DNA from: Branchiostoma floridae
Lineage: Eukaryota; Chordata; Leptocardii; Amphioxiformes; Branchiostomatidae
Assembly: GCF_000003815.2 (NCBI RefSeq)
Contig: NC_049993.1
Location: 7,231,089-7,295,088 of the forward strand
Length of the DNA: 64,000 bases
Reading direction: 5' to 3'
The position numbers were made by a program, and so were the translations under genes. The stretch's first letter is position 1. Each line of letters starts with the position of its first letter. A model generated the notes under the pieces. The model did not search any database and was not told where the DNA came from. It saw only the letters and a program-made list of their open reading frames with translations. Below are positions 12,535 to 23,443 of this stretch, one piece after another.

Positions 12535-13591
12535 CTAGCATTGCCATTGGATTTTGGATGAGCAGGTTTCTAAGAACCTCAATGCTTTTTCCTGGTAAAA
12601 ACGTCTTCGGTGGACTGCAGACCAGTACGTACAGCAGAGTCCATCTTCTTGTCTCACTGGTGCAATTTTCCTGACTTCGGCTTGCATGCGGCGTTTGAAT
12701 GTTTCTCTGGAGATGTGTGTCTAAATGGGTAAAGCCTATATGTACAGGAAAACTGCTGGGTTTAAATTACTTCAAGACACTTTAGCAGATGAGTCCAGTA
12801 GCCGAATGGCTGCATAACTGTAAATCGAAGAAGACATTGCCAGTGCACGCAGTAAACAATACAATAAATCAGAACAACAAATCTAGAGGATTTCCTCTTT
12901 CTGGAGTATTGGATGTTTCAGTAAAGTCAGCACCACAGGCAGCCAGATAGTGCGCTCTTCCATACAACGAAAAGTGATATGATGCAGCATGGCAATGCCA
13001 GGCCGTTTCAACACTCTTTTCTTCCTAAGCACATGGACTATGTCAATTCCATGATCCATTTGTCATTGCTGCAGGATAAACGCGCAGCGTTATTTATAGC
13101 TGGCGTCTCTTCTTTCATGTCCACCCCAGGGAAAACAGCATCGTGGCGCAAAGATGGGTTTGTTGTAGTTTTCCATCAACAAAGGAATCTACCTGCAAGG
13201 GAGGGGGGCAACAAAATGCCTCATTTGTAGAGACGTGCTGTGATTTTTCATCATGTTTAGTGTCCTACAGCACCGTGTCATTACAAAGTATCTCTTCCGT
13301 CATTTTTTGTGGCTGTGTCTGTTGGGTTTTACCATGAACACTTCAGAAAACCTGTGGATTTGCGACTCCATGTCGCCAGTTCATGTCCACACAAGAACCA
13401 AAGAAAGAATTTCTATTTTCGTTTTGCCCTTCTATGTCGAAGATTGATCGGTTCTGTGCTTTATCTGTGAATACCATTGTGGACTGGTGGAGCCCAACAA
13501 AAGTGACACGGGCATCACCCCGCGCCCACTCAATACCCCCGTGTCGTTTGGAATACTCTAAGATCCATCTGCCGCGATCTAAATGGCATTT
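12535..13591 (-). pseudogene. Broken or multi-exon coding remnant
   Basis: On the minus strand four successive protein-like open segments lie in different frames: 13343-13591 (82 codons, includes RHGGIEWARGDARVTFVG), 13115-13192 (after a strong acceptor, CCCCCCTCCCTTGCAG), 12883-13062 (59 codons, includes RPGIAMLHHITFRCMEERTI) and 12535-12720 (61 codons after TTTACCCATTTAG, includes TFKRRMQAEVRKIAPV). Segments of this sort, each ending in a stop, fit either a decayed transposon or gene, or several exons of a live gene whose donors I could not place. The plus strand is also open in shifting frames (12979-13640). No family was recognised. Confidence 0.28.
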
Positions 13592-14600
13592 CTATGTACC
13601 CTGTAGGGGCGTATGCTCCAGGCAGGTTTTAGTGCAGTGAGCAGGGCTGTGTAGGCTGATAGGGGGCGGTTCGGTGGTGTGCAGAAAAAAACGCGGGTCT
13701 TTGCAGTTTCCTTCCTTCTTGTGCCAGTGCAAAATATCAATTAGTCAGAAGCTTAAGCCCATTGCGCAGCCAGATCAGTTCTGACACGACAATAAAGATG
13801 ACACATGCACAAATGTCAGAGAAAGCAGTGGCGTTCAAGCACCTTTGACATATCGTCAGCTAAAACTCGGCGATGTTTTTTTATGTTTCTCAGCTTACTA
13901 ATGCGTTTAAACAACTGGAGAATTACATTTTACGTTGCAAACTGTAGGATTATTTTGAGATGAGGTTACAATATTTCATGTGTATCATTTGCACCTTCCG
14001 TGTACTCCCAGGCATTCTGGTGATGGATGGAGATCGGGCCATTTTATGAGCATTTGAGGTCAGTTTTCATTGCTAATTACAAACCTGAGGTACGCCGACT
14101 TATATGATAACACTGGTACACCATAAAAAAATCGATGTAGACATACATTTAACAGATTTCGGCGACAAAAGCATTTTGCAACAACATTACTGATGATTCA
14201 TGTATTTGAATTTTTAACAACGAAGATGACATGAATAACAGATCAAGAGCAAAATCTTCGCTTTTTTCCGGTCTAGGTAATAAAATATGCTGACAAAAGT
14301 GACATTTATCATACAATTACATTACATAGCAATTCTAGAAATCCAATTATGCTTCATTTCACAATCATGGTAATAGAATCTATCATCATAATGGCATTGT
14401 AATTTAGATCATCTTAAGAAAATGGATTTTTTTTGTTAAATTGTATCATTTAACAGAAATTACGGAAACTTCAAAAAAAAATTTCAAAAGTACATTGCTG
14501 TATCATACCATCACAATGAGACTGTTAGATGGGAGTTTTACGATGAGATAACAATATGAAAAGCAAACAACGAAAGACGTACTTAATAGCCAACTACTAC
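13592..14600. other. No recognised gene
   Basis: AT-rich sequence up to the assembly gap, with A/T homopolymers. No open frame or repeat was recognised. Confidence 0.5.
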
Positions 14601-14700
14601 NNNNNNNNNNNNNNNNNNNNNNNNNNNNNNNNNNNNNNNNNNNNNNNNNNNNNNNNNNNNNNNNNNNNNNNNNNNNNNNNNNNNNNNNNNNNNNNNNNNN
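14601..14700. other. Assembly gap (100 N)
   Basis: Exactly 100 unknown bases, the usual placeholder for a scaffold gap of unspecified size. Distances across it are not reliable. Confidence 0.99.
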
Positions 14701-14814
14701 AGAGTGCTGAGTAAACTACTTTTTTGGCGTATCTTATTACCTGGATGTCTAACCTACATCGACGTACCTTTATTTTCATGGTTTTGTTTGGTTTCTTATT
14801 TGCAAACGATTGCG

Positions 14815-15152
14815 TTGTCTATTCATTTATTTTACTACCTTCTGTTATATTTGATATCCTCTTGGTTGTGACATTCGACTTGATTTTAAGATGTTAGAAC
14901 ATTTGTGGTGCGACTATGGGAAGACAATCATGTACAAAGGTTTTTCGAAACAACGTGGTCATCAAATAAAACGCCTAGCCTCTATTGTCTATTCATTTAT
15001 TTTACTACCTTCTGTTAGATTTGATATCCACTTGGTTGTGACATTCGACTTGATTTTAAAATGTTAGAACATTTGTAGTGTGACTGTGGGAAGACAATCA
15101 TGTACAAAGGTTTTTCGAAACAACGTGGTCATCAAATAAAACGCCTAGCCTC
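14815..15152 (+). repeat. 170-bp tandem duplication
   Basis: Bases 14815-14984 are repeated at 14985-15152 with only a few substitutions. Both copies run from TTGTCTATTCATTTATTTTA to AACGCCTAGCCTC. The content is AT-rich and non-coding. The close identity implies a recent duplication, or an assembly artefact given the gap 115 bases away. Confidence 0.9.
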
Positions 15153-15394
15153 ATCTCAGTGGCCATGAAGGTGAATCAATGTAGTATATAAATGCTATTC
15201 TATAGTGCAATTTCAAATTCATGTCATAAAAATGCAAGCAAATATGAAATTATTTTCTGGATATCTTTTAGTTAACATTTTTCATTCTACATTTCTTGAA
15301 TAACATTCAGAATAATACTTTGCTCAATGAATCTTGCTGGTGGTTGTGTAATTGCTGTAACGACATGAAACTACGGATGGTGTGAAAGGCAGCA

Positions 15395-15643
15395 CTAACC
15401 ATCATTTTGTGAGATTTGAATATACATGTACATGTATGTCCATCTATGTTCATGCATTGCCAGTAAAACGCTGAAGACGCTGAGAATTGATACTGCCACA
15501 GAGTGCAGCAAAAGATTGACTACCTGACCATCATAGTTGACACGTGATGTCTGATACATGCCAATCAGGTAAGAAAAGTGAAAAATCAAAGGCGGATATC
15601 CAACTTCAACTGGGAAGGGAAAGTTCATGATGGGATTCCCCAT
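15395..15643 (-). CDS. Open frame with hydrophobic segments, unknown
   Basis: An 82-codon minus-strand frame begins with ATG at 15641-15643 (MGNPIMNFPFPVEVGYPP...). It contains two hydrophobic stretches, around residues 18-30 and 47-61 (LHSVAVSILSVFSVLLA). A usable donor (GATGGTCAG|GTAGTC) lies after about 40 codons, so only the first half might be an exon. No family was recognised and the surroundings are non-coding. A chance frame is a real possibility. Confidence 0.15.
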   Translation of the reverse strand: MGNPIMNFPFPVEVGYPPLIFHFSYLIGMYQTSRVNYDGQVVNLLLHSVAVSILSVFSVLLAMHEHRWTYMYMYIQISQNDG

Positions 15644-16305
15644 AACATGACATGACTGATGACAATCTTCAAAGCTCTATCAAGATTTTTCTTCGTAGTT
15701 GAACCTCGTCAGTCAAAGACAAGATCATGCGATGAAAATAAAGATTTAAAACAAAAACATCATAAATAGTATCAAATTAATTAGTGTTCCCCCTATTGCA
15801 TTGAAGCGGCAATAGAGTACTAGATAACTCCTACATATTGACCCAAAGATACCTAGCTAGTCATCTACGCCCTTAATGACGTATAGCGCTAAACCTTCCA
15901 CTCATGCTGCTACAAAAAGACCAAGTAAATATCGTTTTTTAAGTCACCATGTAGCTCATTACCTTTAAACTACACATATGTATGATATTGATATAGTGAC
16001 TTGAATTTTTGTCCCATTCTAGTATGGCGTCACAACGCTTGAGTCTTGACAGTTATGCCGGTAGTGATAGATAGAATGAAAAAGCCCAGATTGTGGGCGA
16101 GATAAATGCCATTTTTCACCCGCATGGTTCTGGCAAAGGCGAAGTGCCAATGACCGAGGGTACGTGATGAAAGTAACATTGATGTATGCGAAAAAGATGT
16201 AGAACCTCAATCTGTTCAACACTGCCAATGCACAGCCTGAAGACCTGTCTGTCGCACTTCAAGCAAAGAAGCAATTATACGACGCCACAGGTAGCAATCT
16301 TCGTG

Positions 16306-16311
16306 TTTATT
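16306..16311 (-). terminator. Polyadenylation signal AATAAA
   Basis: TTTATT on plus reads AATAAA on minus. It lies 162 bases downstream of the stop codon of the candidate exon 16473-16573. Confidence 0.35.
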
Positions 16312-16472
16312 GCGAAGCTTGGAGTCATACGTCTTAATGTAAAATGTGACAGGTAGAGACATCTGATAATAACTTTAAGCTGCTCGTTCAGAGATCAAAT
16401 CAACTAATGTCAAAAAAGTGAATCCACCAAGACAGATCACTGGTATTGCTTGTTTTGTTTTTCCTAAGGCGG

Positions 16473-16573
16473 CTAGAAATAGATGTGATAAACCAGTTGG
16501 ATAAGAAGTACGCTTGCCACAAGAGGCAAGATAAGGGGCTTTGAAGTAGTGGTCCTGTGTGTTCGTAGTCTAC
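16473..16573 (-). CDS. Candidate last exon with hydrophobic C-terminal tail
   Basis: The acceptor GTCACTTACCCCAG ends at 16574 (minus sense). Entering with one base carried from exon 16906-17073, the frame runs 33 codons to TAG at 16473-16475. It reads a basic, Thr/Ser-rich linker (RLRTHRTTTSKP), then a hydrophobic stretch of about 19 residues (LILPLVASVLLIQLVYHIY) ending one residue before the stop. A terminal hydrophobic tail with no cytoplasmic domain is what a GPI-attachment signal or a C-terminal membrane anchor looks like. The proposed intron is 332 bases (GTGAGT...CCCCAG). A competing frame over 16400-16597 is also open. The tail is seen; the protein's identity is unknown. Confidence 0.38.
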
Positions 16574-16905
16574 CTGGGGTAAGTGACAATACATCATGTA
16601 TATCCATCCAAAAAAACTTTCACTGCCAAACTATTTGATACAATATAAATTTTGTCCAGACAAGAATCACAACAACGCGTACTGCGTTGCAACAAAGCCA
16701 AACAAGTTTCCGGGTGGAGGTTCAAAGATAGAAGGAGGCGTGTCTGGTGTTTTGTGGGATTAATCTTTGTGTTTAGCGTTGACCTGTTGTTTACTATTTT
16801 TCAGTTGCAAGACACAGTGTAGACAAGGACCTTGACATCGATTGGCAGTAACTTGAGAAAACTGTTGGTTTGGGACCGGGATCCGATTCCAATCGTCTCA
16901 CTCAC

Positions 16906-17073
16906 CTTCATCGATTGCCGTTGCAGAGGCAGGAAATCTGAGTGAAGCATCGTTCAATATTGACAATGAGAATGCTCGCCGCCGGTTGGATGGTACGATA
17001 AACCGACTGTCCCAGTAAGCAGGTTGGTATGTCCTTGTGGATGTTAAATAACCCATGAACGGCACACCGTGAG
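16906..17073 (-). CDS. Candidate internal exon, possibly Ig-like domain linker
   Basis: A 168-base exon with strong borders: acceptor CACTTTGTTTCCACAG and donor GATGAAG|GTGAGT. It is phase 1 at both ends, the phase typical of exons for extracellular modules. The 55 codons include RRAFSLSILNDASLRF and end in FPASATAIDEG. The first part resembles the late strands of an Ig V-type fold (R-x-S-L-x-I) and the end resembles the opening of another Ig-like domain, but no cysteine pair is present, so this is only a hint. The phase matches the downstream exon 16473-16573. Upstream exons were not placed with confidence; 17588-17860 is one possibility. Confidence 0.42.
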
Positions 17074-17587
17074 CTGTGGAAACAAAGTGCAAAGGATCTT
17101 TACCATTTCAGCGACAACGTGTTATCAAGAGAACTCCATGGATGGCTAAACTCCATGTTTGAGTATTCATTTTTTTAAGTATCAAACGCCAAGCAAATTT
17201 AATCCAAGTTCAATACATCAATAAGATGATACGAATGGTAGAGAATATACAACTTGTTGTTGCTAGAATACGGTCAAACATTTTGGAATTGTGCAAAAGG
17301 TTAACAGCCAACTGCAAAGTCGAGCCGCTGGCACTGACAGCAGTATTGAAAAATAGATTCCTCCCTGCGTGCAACAAGTCGTCCGGGGCTCAGGTTAAAT
17401 CCATCATGAGGTATTACTTCTAATCAATATGGCGGATGTCCGGGCGTCCAAGGTTAAGTGAATATTCATCCAACATCCCCTCTTATCGGCATCAAGCGAA
17501 GAAATCATTATTGGGTGTGACCCCGTTGCAAGGTCAAAAACAAAGGGGCCATTGGTCAATAGCGTGATATTAATCTGATGTCATGAT

Positions 17588-17860
17588 TTATATCGTCTTT
17601 CGGCTCCCGGGGAAATTTCTCTTCCTAAGGTAATAATTAATTGCACGATTGGTCTTCGATTTTGAAGATGAGGATAGACAGCCAATTTTAGATAAGGTAG
17701 ATTCTTGAAACAGTATTTCAGGTTGGATGAAGAACTGCTGTGCATCAGCACCGGTATCAGCTACTCTTTGGTTCGCTCCGTCGTTCTCTGATCTTCCTGG
17801 AAGAACAAAAACGCTTTCCTGGAAATTGCAGCGAAATAAAGTACCGCCCTCACAGAGCAA
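17588..17860 (-). CDS. Open frame, possible upstream exon
   Basis: A 90-codon minus-strand frame. A good acceptor (TATTTCGCTGCAATTTCCAG) lies inside it, after which it reads ESVFVLPGRSENDGANQR and continues with a Gln/Phe-rich stretch (ADAQQFFIQPEILFQE). The second frame, 17761-18048, is also open. No donor in good context was found before the stop, so joining it to the exon at 16906-17073 is not possible from what I see. No domain was recognised. Confidence 0.18.
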   Translation of the reverse strand: MLCEGGTLFRCNFQESVFVLPGRSENDGANQRVADTGADAQQFFIQPEILFQESTLSKIGCLSSSSKSKTNRAINYYLRKRNFPGSRKTI

Positions 17861-18903
17861 TCAACAGTTAATCCTGACAGGACTTCTTTATAACAAGCTG
17901 GACTAAATACGTCAAAATCTAATCTATGGCTCCTTTTGTTCCTGATGTACTGCCAATCAACAGTACTTCGGCCTTTCAATTGTGCAAATGGTGTCCCTTT
18001 GCCGGATTGATGAAGTAAGTAGCCAATGCACTCGTATACCGAGTACATGTATACTAATCTTTGCGGGGAAAATTGCGGAATGATACCCTGATAAAACTAT
18101 TCAAATTTGTTTGGCCACCATTCCAGAACTTCAGCAAAATATGGCGACAGCAATGTCAATGACAAATCATACAATCTCTTACTGTTGTGTCCTCTCACGT
18201 ATTTTATGTATGTTGGGATGGATATATAAGACTATGTCGACATGTTCAAACGGTATAAGTAGAAATGCAAGTAGAAATACAATCATTCCATTCTTGTTGT
18301 TACTGTTATTACTGGTATTTTTTGTCCGTGATTAGAATATTTTTTCAATCATCATTTTTTGCGCTTATTTCGTATACTTTTGTTTTTTTTATTCTGCAGG
18401 TGTCGACATTGTAAAGGATCCTGATGCCCACACCTCTAAGATTTCATTCTGAAAATCTCAATAGATGAATAAAGTAAATTATCCATTTGCTCTGTACTGG
18501 ATTGTTGCTGGTGTGACCACGGACGTCGCTAGTAGTTGTTACCGGGAGAGCCAGACCAGACCAGCATTTGCGTGAAATAACCAGATCAATATCGTCCAGA
18601 CAGTTATTTAGGCAAAAATTCCTACCCTTTGACGGCAGAACACTGCAGGCAGATATCGAAGACCCGTAAAACAGTGGGTACATGTGCACTGGACCTGAAT
18701 GGACATCGCAATTTTCAAATAAGCTTTACATTCATTGGGTGTTGGACTTTCATATATAAATCATACCATGGTTGCGAGTAACATTGGTGAAACTTGACGG
18801 TTATGAAATTACTATATTTTTTCAGCCAAACCAACCATGTAACGTTAAACCATGTAAATATATACCACAAAGTGCAGACATCCATCAACAAACAGGTTAG
18901 TGG
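17861..18903. other. No recognised gene
   Basis: AT-rich sequence with T-rich runs near 18300-18400. Open frames are short and lack splice signals. Confidence 0.45.
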
Positions 18904-19251
18904 GTGGGGCCTAATCTGATGCGCTGCAATAGACACTGTATCCATATACGCCTACTTCCTGATCAGCGCAGCGCGTTACAGACTAGGTACAACATTGTTG
19001 TATTCACACTGGCTTATGCATTGACAAGAGCAATGTCAACAACCAAACATTACAAATTGCTAATAATCCATTCCGTACGGGGCCGGGTTGAGCTGAGTGA
19101 AAGCAGACTCGCGATTTTTAATAACGGAGCAACATATGGAATCTTTTATCCAGATGCTAAGACGGGAATGATTTTGCAATGCAATGTTCAGATTAGTACT
19201 CGAATCGCCGAGCCACAGCCTACACTTCTATGTACCTGTCATGGCTTCTAG
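18904..19251 (+). CDS. Unrecognised 115-codon open frame
   Basis: One of the longer frames in the window, open from 18904 with the first ATG near residue 6. Its base composition is balanced and the product is mixed, with a hydrophobic patch (NIVVFTLAYALTRAM) followed by a stretch that reads like globular protein (ESRLAIFNNGATYGIFYPDA) and a cysteine-containing end. The stop TAG lies at 19249-19251. No acceptor with a clear polypyrimidine tract precedes it and no known motif was found. It could be a small exon or chance. Confidence 0.2.
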   Translation: MGPNLMRCNRHCIHIRLLPDQRSALQTRYNIVVFTLAYALTRAMSTTKHYKLLIIHSVRGRVELSESRLAIFNNGATYGIFYPDAKTGMILQCNVQISTRIAEPQPTLLCTCHGF

Positions 19252-20265
19252 GGCGTGACAGGGATCCTCCATAATGGACAAGTTCAATTATGTGGGCTCC
19301 GTGTTCAGGGCGATTGTGGACTCAAATTGATGTGAGTGTATGCCGCCAAGGGCGTATAAGATCCTTCACACTATACGGGTAGTAAAAGGGTAGGCCTGTG
19401 TTTGTCTAAGCGTGAAGACAATCTTATTTCTTGTGGGACACTGTAGACACTTAATGGAGATTGCGTCCACGGAGAATTGTCAGTTTTAATGGCTAGATAC
19501 CAAATTGAAGTCTATAACGAAGAGTCGCATATGAGTACAGAACATCAGGATAGACAGAGACTGATAAGCAGAGTGGACATGATATCGATGATCATGATAG
19601 AACCTCCATGAATAGTGCATTTTCGTCTGTGAATAGATGACTTCATGTTTTGTTTCACAACTAATGGGTCATGGGCTGGGCTCAATACTTTTGTGGACAA
19701 TGGAAAAGAAAATGAAAGAACACCTACTGCACCAAGTCTGCTGCTAGAAATCTCTGTCCGTCCCAGGAGACATCATTATCTACGGAACCTGATTCGTGGT
19801 CATTTGTGCAAGCCTATCACTGATACCGCTAGACGTGGGATATGATACCCCGAAGCGTACTCATCCAGACGGGAATGAACAATGTTTTGTAGCTGAAACT
19901 CAGTCCACAAAGTTACCGCACTATAGATTACAAAGCCATACACCGGATTTACCATCTAAACCTATCCAGCTCCGAACTTAAGAGAACTCCTCTTGTCGAT
20001 GAAATTTCTGCAGTACCTGCAGTTTACAACTTGATGTCAGCGCCCGAGGCGAGTGGGAAGATTGCTCGGGACCGTATTTCTCAATAATCCTCAAGTGGTT
20101 TAGTGCACATAAATTTGGGAGCTGTAAATCATCTGTCTGTGGTGTCCTTGGGTTCGTGCATTCAACCGAACGTTTCAGTCAACGATTGGAGTTTATGGGT
20201 AGGGTTTGTAAATAACATAGTGTGAAATCAGTATAGAAAGAAACTGAACTGACCCCACCTAACAG
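19252..20265. other. No recognised gene
   Basis: Unique sequence with only short open frames (66 and 61 codons at 19645-19981) and no recognised repeat. Confidence 0.45.
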
Positions 20266-20296
20266 CCCCCCCCCCCCCCCACACACACACACACAC
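20266..20296. repeat. Compound poly-C / (AC)n repeat
   Basis: Fifteen C followed directly by eight AC units. The same composite recurs at 24558-24586. Confidence 0.95.
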
Positions 20297-20407
20297 TAAG
20301 CTCACGCACGACAGGAGGCATACCACCATGTGTGAGGAATATATCATACAATATGTATGGTAATGCTGGCCGTTTTTCTTTGTCCTGTGCCTGCCCAACA
20401 TCGCTTT

Positions 20408-20411
<4 letters not shown>

Positions 20412-20477
<66 letters not shown>

Positions 20478-20488
20478 TGTGTGTGCGC

Positions 20489-20519
<31 letters not shown>

Positions 20520-20520
20520 T
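20412..20520. repeat. (TG)n/(TGCG)n microsatellite
   Basis: About 109 bases of TG repeats with two TTTG interruptions, passing at the 3' end into GTGC repeats. Open frames across it are low-complexity artefacts. Confidence 0.97.
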
Positions 20521-20746
20521 GTTTATTGTTTATTGTTCATTGACTCCTTTAGTTGTTAACATATCAATGCAACAACTAATCTTCCAGGAGTAATACACAT
20601 AATACTTGGACACATACAGTTTGCAACATACACACATAAAACATGTCAATAAAAATCATTAAACAAAACGCATGTGCCTTATCCAAAAATCATGTGTGTG
20701 TGTGTGTGTGTGTGGAATGACCGCAGACTGACGTCGGACCTGAAAA

Positions 20747-21052
20747 CTATAGAATGCGTCTGCGGTTGTCAGTAACAGCCAAACTTCCCCAAGCATGCTG
20801 AAGGGAGGGACCATGTAGCCAACCCCATGGAACGATATATCGGTTCCATTCAAAACCTAAGCTGGAACAGGAAAGGTGTAAAGCAGTTGGCATTCCGTAA
20901 GATTTCAGCACTGAAAACATGAAGATGTGACCTGACTTCAGTACGTAACTCTCTGTTCTCTCAAAGAAGCCCGTCCCTATCCAATCTGTCAATATTGTTT
21001 CGAAATGCCCATAACAAGCTTCTGTGGGGAGTGAAACCGATATATAGCCCAC
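20747..21052 (-). CDS. Unrecognised open frame with splice-like sites
   Basis: A 101-codon minus frame. Inside it an acceptor-like TTTCACTCCCCACAG precedes EACYGHFETILTDWIGTGFF, and a donor-like AAGTCAG|GTCACA follows about 30 codons later. Downstream a second acceptor-like tract (CCTTTCCTGTTCCAG) opens a different frame (20659-20853), which reads ISFHGVGYMVPPFSMLGEVW before a donor-like TTTTCAG|GTCCGA. Two short exons in different frames would fit the pattern, but I recognise no family. Confidence 0.2.
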   Translation of the reverse strand: MGYISVSLPTEACYGHFETILTDWIGTGFFERTESYVLKSGHIFMFSVLKSYGMPTALHLSCSSLGFEWNRYIVPWGWLHGPSLQHAWGSLAVTDNRRRIL

Positions 21053-21956
21053 GCTAACATGGTACGCAAAGTTTTTGATAGATAAGGAAGATTAAACCTA
21101 AGTTGTCTGCAGGAGAAATATATTGTTATATCCTATCGTCCCATGGTCCCTAGATATACTGAGGCTTAGTGTTTCCTGGCAATTGCTCACAAGCCTATCG
21201 TAAAAGAACATATAAAGGACTGATAAATAAAACATATTGATTTGTATGAAAAGATAGCCAGTATCACCGACAATTGTCGTTGGGCAGGCACAGGACCTGA
21301 GACTTGAAAGAGGCACAAACTACCCCCAGGCAGGTAATATTCTATCCGACGTTTTGGTCCAAAGGAAATGCCATCAATCACCGCCGATAGCGGGTTTTGT
21401 GGGACCGAATTGCGATCGATAAGCTCAACACACTGCCAGATGCATTTGAAAGTCGATGCCTTATCGTCACGTCAGGCAATAAAAGTCATGGCGAGACAGT
21501 GGAACTCAACCACGGGCGTCTTCATTCACCATTACTCAGGTGGAAAGGGCGTGATCGGGGTGCTTAAATGATGATTTTATACTACTGAAAGAAAGTTAAA
21601 AGAAGTTGAGTGGAAAACTACATATGTTTTAACGTAAGTGATGGTAGTGATATATTACGCAGTCAGTGTCTTGGATGCTTGCGACATTGAAATACTGTTT
21701 GCAATATGTCATTGAAACTATGCAATCGGGAAGTGGAGTCATTGAAACCTTCTGTTGGCCTCTCTAGAGGATAGCTGAATGTTGTCTAGGGCAGAATATA
21801 TGGTTATCCTTGCTAGTATGCATCTATCTCTGTGTGGCGACAATGGTAGAGAATCCCTGCTTCAAATCAAGAAGAAATTTGTTGGAGCAAAATATTCAGT
21901 TTGCAAAGCTATTGCGCTGCTTCTTAAACATACAATGAGATATGTATGTACTATAT

Positions 21957-22060
21957 TATTTATTTATTTATTTGTTCAGCTGTATACATACAGCCAGGGC
22001 TGCCCAACTAGCCGTAGGCTATTGCCAAGGGCTAACATGTGGAACTTATACATGTGGTTA
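21957..22060 (-). mobile_element. Possible 3' tail of a retroposon
   Basis: On the minus strand a GC-richer stretch (the AGCCTACGGCTAGTTGGGC region, 22003-22030) runs into a (AAAT)n tail at about 21957-21976. Short A-rich repeat tails of this type mark the 3' ends of SINEs and some LINEs. The body upstream was not recognised. An open frame at 21779-22144 (121 codons, plus) crosses this and is probably not a gene. Confidence 0.3.
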
Positions 22061-22883
22061 GGGCGTATGGTCACGACTCTCCTTTATTGCGCTATGATAT
22101 CTTACCAATACTGGGTACATAAAGAAATAAATGTTAGCTATTAAGTGCTACATAAAGGTTGGCTACAAATGTCACTACAACATCCTAACATAATCACACA
22201 GGACTACAAATTACGTTTTATTTCTCGGCAGCTGCTTGTACTCTTGATTAGAAACGAGAAAAGAAATCTGCCTGAGATTCAATTTCTTTGCCTCCACATA
22301 CCAAAAGCAATCAATACGCAACCTCCAGATAAACCATGTATTGAGTAACATCAAGTACACAAATGTACCTTAAGGGTATACAAGAATCCCACATAACTAG
22401 GACAAGCGCCTTTAAAGAAGAAGTTTGAATCTTCGCCAGTGAAAATGTAACTCAGATTTGTATCGTTTAATAGATTATGTCATTATCTTAGATGAATTCA
22501 TCCCTTCTCATTCAAGTCTAGAGCCAATTATACTGGCCACACACTGACAGGTCTACATGTCATTGAATTTTCTATATAAACTACCCTGTCTTACTTTAAA
22601 GAAGACGTAATATGTTACATGAAAAGTGCTCGTATTCCCTTACTCATGAAACCGAGAAGAATCATGTTGCAGGTGCTTTCAAAAGTTTCATTTAGTTAGA
22701 TATTTTCGCATTATATTCTTTATATGCAAAATCCTTACAAATGATTGTAATTAACATGAACTTGATCCTCGGTCTCCGAATATCCTGATCACTTTTCTTG
22801 AGCGTGAGTAGTTCCCGTATTATCACTACAGACCTAATCATAACAGGCAACTTCTGATAGTGGGTACCAGTATTCATTGTTAA

Positions 22884-23440
22884 GCCCCCTTCACACGAGA
22901 GCAAGAATCAGCCGGAATGCCGTTGGAATGAAAATTCTTTTCTATTCCTTGCAATTCCTGGCAATTCGTAGTGTGTTCTAACTGCATTCCAGCTATTTGT
23001 GCCTGTTCTTTTGGCTAGCCCGATAGCTTTTGACAAGTTAAAAACTGTCGAGGTGCATTCGAAGTGGAGAAATATCGAATGACATTCATAGTGGATTCTA
23101 AGTGTATTCTAACTATTCTAACTGCAGTCTGACCGCATTCCAACATTATTCGAAACATTCTTATCTCATTCGATGGAGAATCGAAACGGCAAGCCATCTC
23201 GAATCCTGCCCGAATGTGCCCGAAAGAATATCTGGAATGTAGTCGGAATGTCTAAAATACAGTACGAATGCACAGGAATAGAAAATAATTTTCATTCTGG
23301 CGGCATTCTGGCTCATTCCTTCTCGTGTGAAGGGGATTCCCACCCGAATGGCCCCGAATGTGGCACGAGTTTTGCAAATAATTCATTCCGCCTGGTTCTG
23401 CTTGATTCCTGCTGATTCGCGTTCAATGTGAAGGCCCTTC
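22884..23440. mobile_element. MITE, GAATG/CATTC-rich, TAA target site
   Basis: The left end GCCCCCTTCACACGAGAGC and the right end, read in reverse GAAGGGCCTTCACATTGAA, are inverted. Both are followed inward by an AATCAGC-GGAAT block. TAA flanks both sides (22881-22883, 23441-23443), as in PIF/Harbinger elements. Internally the sequence is dense in GAATG on one side and CATTC on the other, and a second inverted copy of the end (TCTCGTGTGAAGGGG, 23321-23335) lies 105 bases inside the right end. The element is 557 bases and carries no transposase. Confidence 0.8.
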
Positions 23441-23443
23441 TAA

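Noticed and set aside
12979-13230. QHGNARPF-like words recalling the mariner transposase motif QDNARPH
   Set aside because: The key aspartate is absent, the rest of the frame shows no similarity and the minus strand reads better.
20332-20593. Cys-Val-rich open frames
   Set aside because: Translation of the (TG)n repeat, not a protein.
20659-20853. Minus frame with GYMVPPFSML, vaguely like a cytochrome P450 segment
   Set aside because: The residues that follow do not fit the P450 pattern and no heme-binding cysteine motif is present.
21779-22144. 121-codon open frame with hydrophobic stretch
   Set aside because: The hydrophobic part is translated (ATTT)n tail sequence of a probable retroposon.
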